From the NCBI GenBank assembly GCA_030146505.1, contig JASLCO010000096.1:1-7800 (forward strand): DNA of 7,800 bases, in the 5' to 3' direction. Shown piece after piece: positions 1 to 6,057 of this stretch (positions are counted from its first letter, which is position 1; each line of letters opens with the position of its first letter). The notes under the pieces were generated by a model. The model was not told the DNA's origin. It saw nothing but the letters and a program-made list of their open reading frames with translations, and did no database searches. This DNA is from Moraxellaceae bacterium (GTDB lineage: Bacteria; Pseudomonadota; Gammaproteobacteria; Pseudomonadales; Moraxellaceae). Position numbers and translations under genes: made by a program.

Positions 1-468
1 ATGCAGTACAAGGGCGAACGCCTGCGTGCCGGCTTCACGGCGGAATGGCAGCAGTGGTCCAAGCTCGCTGATGAGTTTCAGGACGACACCATCCGCGACC
101 AGGCCAATCTGCAATTCAAGGACATCTTCATCCCGCGCCTCGGGCTGGAATACCGCCTGAACGACATGCTGGGCATTACTGCCGGCGTGGCCTTCCAGCC
201 CTCGGCACTGGATTCGGACCGTTCGCTGGATGTGAATTATCTCGATAACGACCGCTACATCATCGGCCTGGGCGGAAGCATGGAATTCAAGGATCCGTGG
301 ATCTTTGCCTATCCGGTGCGCTTCGACTTTGGTTACCAGTTGCATCTGCTGAAAGACCGCCAGTTCGATCTCACGTCCATGCAGTACAACAACGGCGCGC
401 CGTATGAAACCGTGGAAACCGGCGGCATGGTGAATGTGTTCACCGGCACCATGACCCTGAAATTCTGA
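1..468 (+). CDS. FadL/TodX-family outer-membrane transport protein, C-terminal part (5' end outside window)
   Basis: This is the C-terminal third or so of an outer-membrane beta-barrel of the FadL/TodX family, which moves long-chain fatty acids or other hydrophobic compounds across the outer membrane. The 155 visible residues show alternating amphipathic strands separated by Asp/Asn-rich turns. Near the start is the family-typical Trp-x-x-Trp-Ser-Lys segment (about residues 16-21). Next come an Arg-Leu-Gly-Leu-Glu-Tyr strand, a Thr-Ala-Gly-Val segment followed by Pro-Ser-Ala, and an Asp-Arg-Tyr-Ile-Ile-Gly-Leu-Gly-Gly strand. The protein ends in Leu-Lys-Phe, and a terminal Phe is the usual signal for outer-membrane barrel assembly. 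Full FadL proteins are roughly 400-450 residues and begin with a signal peptide, which is absent here. The ATG at base 1 is therefore probably an internal Met, with the gene starting upstream of the window. The lipoprotein gene follows after 14 bases, suggesting co-transcription. The family call is fairly sure; the substrate is unknown. Confidence 0.8.
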   Translation: MQYKGERLRAGFTAEWQQWSKLADEFQDDTIRDQANLQFKDIFIPRLGLEYRLNDMLGITAGVAFQPSALDSDRSLDVNYLDNDRYIIGLGGSMEFKDPWIFAYPVRFDFGYQLHLLKDRQFDLTSMQYNNGAPYETVETGGMVNVFTGTMTLKF

Positions 469-470
469 GC

Positions 471-477
471 GGGAGGA
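471..477 (+). promoter_or_regulatory. Shine-Dalgarno site of the lipoprotein gene
   Basis: The purine run GGGAGGA ends five bases before the ATG at 483 and lies just after the stop codon of the upstream barrel gene (466-468). It supports 483 as the true start and translation from a shared transcript. Confidence 0.75.
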
Positions 478-482
478 TCATC

Positions 483-3400
483 ATGAAAGCGCCTCTTGCC
501 TTCATCTGTGCCGGCAGCCTGGGCCTGCTGCTGGCGGCCTGCGGTGGCAGCGACCAGACGGCAACCGTGCCGGCAAGCTGGTCGCAGAACAACACGCTGA
601 CCTTTGCCTATCCGTACAACGGCCAGGCACAGATTGCGCCGACCGCGCCCGTGGTGCTGCATTTTGCGCAAGCGCTGAGCGAAAGCTCGGCAGCGGCGCT
701 GAAAGGCCATTTTTCCATCAGCGGTCCCGGCAATCCGGATTTCACCGTGAACATCGTGGATGAAGGCCGCGGCGTGCTGTTGCAGCCTGTGGGCAAGCTG
801 ACGGAAAACGCCAATTACAGCGTGAGCTGGAGCCAGCTCGCCAGCGCCGATGGCGACATCAAGCCCGAGCCCATCACCTTCAGCACGCGGCCTGCCAACA
901 AGGGGCCGCGCCAGCTGGTCACCAGCGGTGGTGGCGCTTTTGCCGTGGCGCGCCGCCTGCCGGTGCAGGGCAATTTTCCTTTCATGGATTTTTCCTCGCT
1001 GCGCCTGCAGTTCACGCAACCCCTGGACCAGAAAACGCTGGCCTATGGCCTGGGCAAGAGTGTGAGCCTGGAAGATGCCAGCGGCGCGCTGGTGCCGGCA
1101 CGCCTCCTGGCCAGCGGCCGCCTGCTCACGATTGACCCGGTGGCTGACCTTACTGCCGGCGAGCAGTACACGCTCAGGCTCAGCAGCAGCCTGAAAAGCA
1201 CGCTGGGTGATGCGCTGGTGCCGGGTGATTATTCCGCCCTGACCCTCACGCCGCAGGATTCCATGCCGCGTGCCACCACGGCGCTGCATGCGGGCGATTC
1301 CAATGGTGGCGCACTGCTGTCGCCGCTCACCGGCGCAGCCATCAACAATGTACCCATCACGTCCACCTTGCTGGGCAATGACAGTGCATCGCAGCAGCAG
1401 GGCAATCTTTTTGCCGAGCTGGCCTTCGTGCCGCACTACCCGGATGCCACGCCACTGCGCGTGGCGCGCGGCAATATGCTGGCCGGCAGTTCGGTGGATG
1501 TGAAAATCGTCGGCAAGGTGCCGGCCAATCTCAACACCGGTGCCGTCAAGGTCAACATCATTTCCGATGCCAACGGCTACATGACGGCGAATCCCTACAG
1601 CACTTCTCCGGATGTGCCGCGCCAGGTCTATCTCGTGATGGACGCGGCCATGTCGTCGGAAAATTCATCGGCCAATGGCGCCTTCAACCAGAACCTCCTG
1701 CATATCGAAGTGGTGGGCACTGCCATCGTGAAAGAGGGCAAGCTCGTCATGGACGGCATCGGTGTGGCCGAGCTGGACGTGCTGGGCCTGGACCAGGCGG
1801 CCGGTGTGCTGTCTTTCCATCTGGAGGGTTATGCCGACGAGCATGTGGCGCCTGCCCCCGTGCCGGATACCACGGCACCTGCCCTGCAATCCTGGGTGCC
1901 GGGCGATGCCGGCACCGACGCCAATGCCCCCGGTCGGGCCCGTCCCGGCGACCCCGTCATCCTTACCTTCACCGAGCCGCTGGACCCGGCCAGCATTACC
2001 ACGAGCTCGCTGCAGTTCCTGCGTGGTGGCGTGGCGGAGCCCTTCAGCTGGCGCGCTGACGGCAGCAGCATCGTGATCACGCCGGCCACGCCGCTCATGC
2101 ACGGTGCGAATTACACCGTGCAGCTCGGTACCGACATCAGGGACATTGCCGGCAATGAGCTGGTGCAGGCCTACAGCAAGCAGTTCACTATGAGCACGCA
2201 GCTCGCGCCGGCCTCGCGTTCGCCCGTGGTGCTGGCGGCCTATCCCGGTTATCCCTGTGCAACTACCGGCAGCAGCGTGAGCATTTCCGGCAGCAGTATC
2301 AGCGGTACGCAAGGGCGTTGCCTGGGCGGGAAAACCAGTGGACTGGGCACGCTGGATGACGAATTGCCCATTCCCGAACTGCCAGTCGATCGCAGCATTT
2401 CCGTGCAGTTTTCCCAGAGCATGAATGCGGCCAGCATCAATGCGGCGTCGTTCAGGGTGGAAACCAGCAGCAATGCCAGCAGCGCCGGCAGCGGCAACTG
2501 GACGGCGGTGCCCGGCCGCCTTGAAGTGGGCGAGCAGGCACTGCGTTTCTATCCGGATACGCCGTGGACGGCCGGCAAGCTCTATCGCTACACGATGGCC
2601 TCGAATGGCAGCATGAGTTCCGGCAGTTGCAATCCCGGCACGCAAATCTGCGGCAGCAATGGCCTGCCCCTGCAAACACAGATTCTGGCCGCAGGTCCCG
2701 GCTCGGCGCCGGCAGCAACCGGCGGCGGCCCCGACATGGTCATCCTGTTCAGGACCGTGCCAGCCGTTTCCAGCACGCTGCAGCGCTTGCGCGGCCTGCC
2801 GACCTCGGATGTGAACGCGAATTTCGTGCATGATGCCGGCGAAGCCGATGCCACTGGCAGCGGTGACGACTACGCCATGGTGAATGCGGCCCGCATCAAG
2901 GTGAGTGGTGTCTCCGGCCTGGTCAGCAGCGCGCGCATAGGCTGCGATCCCGGTGGTGCCGATTGCCCTCTGCAGCAGTTCCTTTTCCTCAGCACGGCGC
3001 TGGATGCCGACGTGGCGGATTTCGATGCCGACCGCAATGCCGTGCGGGTGCTCATACAACCCACGCAGATCATTGCGTCCAGTGTGGACGTGGTGGCCAA
3101 GTCCCTGGGCATGACGATCAACGCTCCCACCGGCCCGCAAATCATGCGGGTGCGCTACGCCCAGAATGCGGCCAATGGCAACAAACGCGAGCTGCCTGTC
3201 ACCGGCTACATCAGCAATGACGGCAACGGCCTGCGCCTTTCCGCCACACTGGAGCTTTATCTGGACGAGCCGAATCTGGATGCGAAACTGCTGGGCTTCC
3301 CCATAGGCCACAACTTGCACAGCTATGCCTTCAGCGCGAGCGTGTCCGGCCCCGTGCAGTTCCTGCCTGACGGCCGCATGCTGGCGACGCTGGCCAATGA

Positions 3401-3542
3401 TAGCGACACGGTGATTGCCACTTCGCTCAGCATTCCCATCATCCCCGGCCTGCTCAGCCTCCCTGGCGTGGGCGGCATAGACCTCCTGATCCCCAAGGGC
3501 ACGCTGCAAATGCAGGGGGTTTCAGGGCCGATCAAGCAGTAA
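483..3542 (+). CDS. Large secreted lipoprotein with SbsA/Big_5-type Ig-like domains
   Basis: A 1019-residue exported lipoprotein. Residues 1-19 form a signal peptide ending in Leu-Ala-Ala before Cys20 (lipobox). The residues after Cys20 are Gly-Gly-Ser, with no Asp at +2, so outer-membrane sorting is expected. At least four modules resemble SbsA/Big_5 Ig-like domains, roughly residues 36-137, 163-258, 462-572 and 583-735. Each has the pattern hydrophobic-x-Phe-x-x-Pro/Ser-Leu/Met-Asp/Asn, then an x-x-Pro-x-x-x-Leu-x-x-x-x-x-Tyr strand. About 190 residues of other beta-rich sequence separate modules two and three, and about 200 unassigned beta-rich residues end the protein. The mature chain has exactly six other cysteines in three close pairs (592/613, 716/723, 821/828), suggesting disulfides. 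An EF-hand-like loop lies at 776-787. The gene follows a FadL-type barrel by 14 bases, so a role with that channel or its cargo is inferred, not shown. The stop codon abuts a MITE-like element. Confidence 0.8.
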   Translation: MKAPLAFICAGSLGLLLAACGGSDQTATVPASWSQNNTLTFAYPYNGQAQIAPTAPVVLHFAQALSESSAAALKGHFSISGPGNPDFTVNIVDEGRGVLLQPVGKLTENANYSVSWSQLASADGDIKPEPITFSTRPANKGPRQLVTSGGGAFAVARRLPVQGNFPFMDFSSLRLQFTQPLDQKTLAYGLGKSVSLEDASGALVPARLLASGRLLTIDPVADLTAGEQYTLRLSSSLKSTLGDALVPGDYSALTLTPQDSMPRATTALHAGDSNGGALLSPLTGAAINNVPITSTLLGNDSASQQQGNLFAELAFVPHYPDATPLRVARGNMLAGSSVDVKIVGKVPANLNTGAVKVNIISDANGYMTANPYSTSPDVPRQVYLVMDAAMSSENSSANGAFNQNLLHIEVVGTAIVKEGKLVMDGIGVAELDVLGLDQAAGVLSFHLEGYADEHVAPAPVPDTTAPALQSWVPGDAGTDANAPGRARPGDPVILTFTEPLDPASITTSSLQFLRGGVAEPFSWRADGSSIVITPATPLMHGANYTVQLGTDIRDIAGNELVQAYSKQFTMSTQLAPASRSPVVLAAYPGYPCATTGSSVSISGSSISGTQGRCLGGKTSGLGTLDDELPIPELPVDRSISVQFSQSMNAASINAASFRVETSSNASSAGSGNWTAVPGRLEVGEQALRFYPDTPWTAGKLYRYTMASNGSMSSGSCNPGTQICGSNGLPLQTQILAAGPGSAPAATGGGPDMVILFRTVPAVSSTLQRLRGLPTSDVNANFVHDAGEADATGSGDDYAMVNAARIKVSGVSGLVSSARIGCDPGGADCPLQQFLFLSTALDADVADFDADRNAVRVLIQPTQIIASSVDVVAKSLGMTINAPTGPQIMRVRYAQNAANGNKRELPVTGYISNDGNGLRLSATLELYLDEPNLDAKLLGFPIGHNLHSYAFSASVSGPVQFLPDGRMLATLANDSDTVIATSLSIPIIPGLLSLPGVGGIDLLIPKGTLQMQGVSGPIKQ

Positions 3543-3650
3543 GAACCTGTTCACGATCTCTGGACTCGCTGCTTTTGATAAGCACAGAACCTTGAAAACG
3601 TCGTCCCGGCCTTCGCCGGGACAACGGAAATTGAGATCGTGAACAGGCTC
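3543..3650. mobile_element. MITE-like element with 18-bp terminal inverted repeats and TAA flanks
   Basis: A 108-bp segment bounded by inverted repeats: 3543-3560 reads GAACCTGTTCACGATCTC, and 3633-3650 is its reverse complement with one mismatch. Both ends are flanked by TAA (3540-3542 and 3651-3653), consistent with a 3-bp target duplication. Some IS5-family subgroups, such as IS1031, use a TNA target. The interior has no coding potential for a transposase, but holds a strong hairpin at 3599-3626. The left TAA is the stop codon of the lipoprotein gene, so the insertion left that protein intact. The structure is directly visible; that it is a non-autonomous element mobilised by a transposase elsewhere is inference. 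Alternatively it is a fixed repeat that folds in RNA and acts as an mRNA 3' stabiliser or terminator. Confidence 0.6.
3599..3626. repeat. Strong GC-rich hairpin inside the MITE-like element
   Basis: Bases 3603-3610 (GTCCCGGC) pair perfectly with 3615-3622 (GCCGGGAC) around the loop CTTC. After one mismatch (3602/3623), three more pairs extend the stem outward to 3599/3626. The core resembles the short CCCGGC-loop-GCCGGG palindromes common between genes of many proteobacteria. No T-tract follows on either strand, so it is not a textbook intrinsic terminator, though it could block exonucleases at the end of the lipoprotein mRNA. Confidence 0.65.
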
Positions 3651-3666
3651 TAAGGCTGCTTTTGGA

Positions 3667-3730
3667 AAGGGCTTTCGCCGCGATGGGCAGGGCAGCACCA
3701 GGCAGGCTTCGCGGCCAGAGCCGCTCCCAC
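3667..3730. repeat. Pair of oppositely oriented REP-like palindromes (BIME-like)
   Basis: The unit at 3667-3687 contains GGGCTTTCGCCGCGATGGG. The unit at 3707-3730, read on the reverse strand, contains GAGCGGCTCTGGCCGCGAAG. Both share the pattern GGCT-x-T-x-GCCGCGA in opposite orientations, with a 19-bp spacer. The second unit has a clean GCGGC/GCCGC stem (3711-3715 with 3720-3724) around CAGA. The GGAGCGGC...GCCGCGA layout is like extragenic REP sequences of pseudomonads and xanthomonads. The first copy is more diverged, so its assignment is less sure than the second. Confidence 0.5.
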
Positions 3731-3864
3731 GACAGGCACGGCGCCCACTGATCCACTTGTCTCTACCGGCCAGCAGCTGGCATCCGGCTACGGTAATCCC
3801 CACAATTGCTCTCGGACATCGTCTTGTGTCTGCTCAGTGACATTATCCGCCGCGAACGCTGCCC
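3731..3864. other. Leader before the signalling genes; no convincing promoter
   Basis: This is the rest of the 322-base gene-free gap. I checked it for sigma-70 and sigma-54 signals. CATTAT at 3841-3846 could pass as a weak -10, but no acceptable -35 lies 16-18 bases upstream. The TGGCATC at 3778-3784 lacks the matching -12 element. No strong Shine-Dalgarno precedes the ATG at 3865. A promoter must be assumed here or in the repeats, but I cannot point to it. Confidence 0.35.
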
Positions 3865-6057
3865 ATGCCTGCTTGCCCTTACCTCCTGCGCCTGTGCGTT
3901 CCATTCTGGCTGCTGCTCCTGCTGGCCGGTCTTGCGCATGGGAATGTGGTGGCGGTGAGTGGCGGCGAAATGCACCATGAGCTGGGCCGCGACCTGGATT
4001 ACTACCTCGACTACAGCGGCCAGCTGACGCTGGACGACATACGCCGCCTGCCGGAACAGGCTTTCAGCCAGAGCGACCACGACATTCCCAATTTCAGTTT
4101 CACCGCCGCGCATGTCTGGCTGCGTTTCCGGGTGCAATGGCAGCAGCCCGACCGGCGCGCCTACATTGTCTGGCAGCAATATCCGCTGACCGACTATTTC
4201 ACCTTTTATCGGCCGGATGGCCAGGGCGGCTATGAAGCCAGCCGTACCGGCGATCAGTTCCCCTTCGCGCAGCGTGAACTTCCCACGCGAGCCTTCGGCT
4301 TTTTCCTCACGCCCCGGGCGGGTGAAACCGACAGTTATTACATGGAACTGCACGGGGCCGGCACCATCAACGTGGACCTGCAGCTGACCAGCCTGAAGCA
4401 GAGCATTGCCGACACGGAAACGCGGCACCTGCTGCTCGGGCTTTATTACGGCGGCCTGATCGCGCTGCTGCTTTTCAACCTCATCCTTTTCTTCACGCTG
4501 CGCGAAAGCGTTTATTTCTATTACACGCTCTACGGTGCCGGCCTCGGCATTTCCTTCTTCGACGTGAACGGTCTGGCCTTCCGCTATTTCTGGCCCGATT
4601 TCATCGTGATGAATACCGCCTTTCTGGTATTCGTCTTCCTCAGCATGTATGCGCAGGCGCAGTTCACACGCAAATTCCTCGACCTGCGCCGCGAATGGCG
4701 ATGGCTGGACTGGCTGTTCCTGGCTTTCATGGCCTGCGATGTGCTGGCCATGTTTTCCGTTTTCTTCCTGCCCGACCGCCTGCTTTATCCTGCCAGCCAG
4801 CGCCTGGCGGGCATCGTGGCCGTGCTCTGCGTGGTGGCCGGCACCGGTCTCTGGATGCGTGGCTACAAGCCAGCCCGCTATTTCAGCCTGGCTTCGGGCT
4901 TCTACGTGATCGGCATGCTGGTATATGTGCTGCAGAATTTCGGCGTGCTGCCCACCTCCGTGTTCAGCAATTATTCGGTGCAGATAGGTTCGTCCTTCGA
5001 GCTCGTGCTGTTTTCCTTCGCGCTGGCGGACCGCATCAACCACATGAAGGACGAAAAGTCCGCGCTGGAGGCGGCTGCCCGCAAGCAGTTGCAGGAACAC
5101 AACATGACGCTGGAGTCCAAGGTGCACGAGCGCACGCAGGACCTGCTGAAAAGCCTGCGTGCCGTGAATGAAAAGCATGCTGCGCTGATGGCGGCACAGC
5201 AGCAGCTGGTGCAGTCGGAAAAGATGTCCAGCCTGGGTGGCCTCGTGGCCGGGGTTGCGCATGAGATCAACAATCCCGCCAACTTCACGCGACTGGCGGC
5301 GGAAAACCTGGAGCGCGACATCCTGCGCCTGCAGGAATTCCTGCAGGGGCTCACTGACGAAAACAGCGATCCCGGACTGCTGGCCGACCTCGACCTGCGC
5401 TTCCGGCGGCTGGACCAGCAGTTGGCACTGGTCCACGACGGCACGCGCCGGCTCAACCTCATCGTCAGCGACCTGCGCAGTTTTTCCCGCCTTGATGAAT
5501 CCGAAGCGCAGATCGCCCGTCCTGACGACGGCCTGACCGCCACGCTCAACCTGGTGCGCGCGCAATATGCCGACAGCATCGACATCCGGCTGCAGCAGGA
5601 CAATGCCGATGCCTCCGGCTTTTGCTACCCCGCCGCGCTCAACCAGGTTTTCATGAACCTGGCCGTCAACGCCTGCCAGGCCATTACCGACCGGGCGCGC
5701 CAGCAGCACCGGCAATTGCCGCCGCTGGGCACACTGCGGGTACAGACCCGGTTGGACGGTGAGGCGCAAGATGCGTGGCTGGCGGAATTCCACGACGACG
5801 GCACCGGCATGGATGAGGCTACCCGGCAGCGCATTTTCGAGCCTTTTTTCACCACCAAGGATGTAGGTTCGGGTACCGGCCTCGGCCTGTCCGTCTCCTA
5901 CGGCATCATCACGAAACACGAAGGCGAGATCACGGTGGAATCGGCGCCCGGCCAGGGCAGCTGCTTCCGCATACGCCTGCCGCTGCGCCACACCACCAGC
6001 CATGAGCACGCCATGGCCAGCGATACGCCTCAGGGAGGAAGTCATGGGACTGTTTGA
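3865..6057 (+). CDS. 7TMR-DISM membrane sensor histidine kinase
   Basis: A 730-residue inner-membrane sensor kinase. Residues 1-26 look like a signal peptide ending Ala-His-Gly. Residues about 30-180 match the periplasmic 7TMR-DISMED2 sensory domain, a family proposed to bind carbohydrate-like or other small ligands. Seven hydrophobic helices at about 189-211, 216-236, 246-264, 282-301, 314-330, 340-356 and 370-388 form the 7TMR-DISM region. A charged coiled-coil linker (about 394-455) leads to HisKA, with phospho-acceptor His466 in a His-Glu-Ile-Asn-Asn-Pro H-box of the NtrB/DctB-like type. The ATPase domain is intact: N-box Asn598/Asn602, G1 Asp644-x-Gly-x-Gly, F-box Phe658-Glu-Pro-Phe-Phe and G2 Gly668-Ser-Gly-Thr-Gly-Leu-Gly-Leu. 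An in-frame TGA at 3838 makes 3865 the first available ATG, though its ribosome binding site is weak. Its 3' end overlaps the receiver-kinase gene by 14 bases, making that protein its likely partner. The ligand is unknown. Confidence 0.9.
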   Translation: MPACPYLLRLCVPFWLLLLLAGLAHGNVVAVSGGEMHHELGRDLDYYLDYSGQLTLDDIRRLPEQAFSQSDHDIPNFSFTAAHVWLRFRVQWQQPDRRAYIVWQQYPLTDYFTFYRPDGQGGYEASRTGDQFPFAQRELPTRAFGFFLTPRAGETDSYYMELHGAGTINVDLQLTSLKQSIADTETRHLLLGLYYGGLIALLLFNLILFFTLRESVYFYYTLYGAGLGISFFDVNGLAFRYFWPDFIVMNTAFLVFVFLSMYAQAQFTRKFLDLRREWRWLDWLFLAFMACDVLAMFSVFFLPDRLLYPASQRLAGIVAVLCVVAGTGLWMRGYKPARYFSLASGFYVIGMLVYVLQNFGVLPTSVFSNYSVQIGSSFELVLFSFALADRINHMKDEKSALEAAARKQLQEHNMTLESKVHERTQDLLKSLRAVNEKHAALMAAQQQLVQSEKMSSLGGLVAGVAHEINNPANFTRLAAENLERDILRLQEFLQGLTDENSDPGLLADLDLRFRRLDQQLALVHDGTRRLNLIVSDLRSFSRLDESEAQIARPDDGLTATLNLVRAQYADSIDIRLQQDNADASGFCYPAALNQVFMNLAVNACQAITDRARQQHRQLPPLGTLRVQTRLDGEAQDAWLAEFHDDGTGMDEATRQRIFEPFFTTKDVGSGTGLGLSVSYGIITKHEGEITVESAPGQGSCFRIRLPLRHTTSHEHAMASDTPQGGSHGTV
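6033..6039 (+). promoter_or_regulatory. Shine-Dalgarno site that fixes the receiver-kinase start
   Basis: GGGAGGA lies inside the 3' end of the upstream kinase gene, four bases before the ATG at 6044. An in-frame ATG at 6002 has no such site and would add 14 residues that fit no domain. This favours 6044 and implies translational coupling across the 14-bp overlap. Confidence 0.75.

Noticed and set aside
333..1436. 367-codon reverse open frame spanning the barrel and lipoprotein junction
   Set aside because: It crosses two well-supported forward genes, has shadow-like composition and shows no domain.
1665..3509. 614-codon open frame on the reverse strand inside the lipoprotein gene
   Set aside because: It has low-complexity Ala/Gly/His/Arg composition and no recognisable motif. 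The forward strand has a lipobox, Ig-like modules and a good ribosome binding site.
3778..3800. Possible sigma-54 promoter beginning TGGCATC
   Set aside because: The -12 TTGC-type element is missing at the required spacing.
3818..3846. Possible sigma-70 promoter with CATTAT as -10
   Set aside because: It matches only four of six bases and has no -35 at 16-18 bp; the TTGTGT at 3824 is only 11 bases away.
6002..6043. Longer start for the receiver-kinase gene at 6002
   Set aside because: It has no ribosome binding site, and the 14 extra residues overlap the upstream kinase more deeply. The ATG at 6044 has GGGAGGA at proper spacing.
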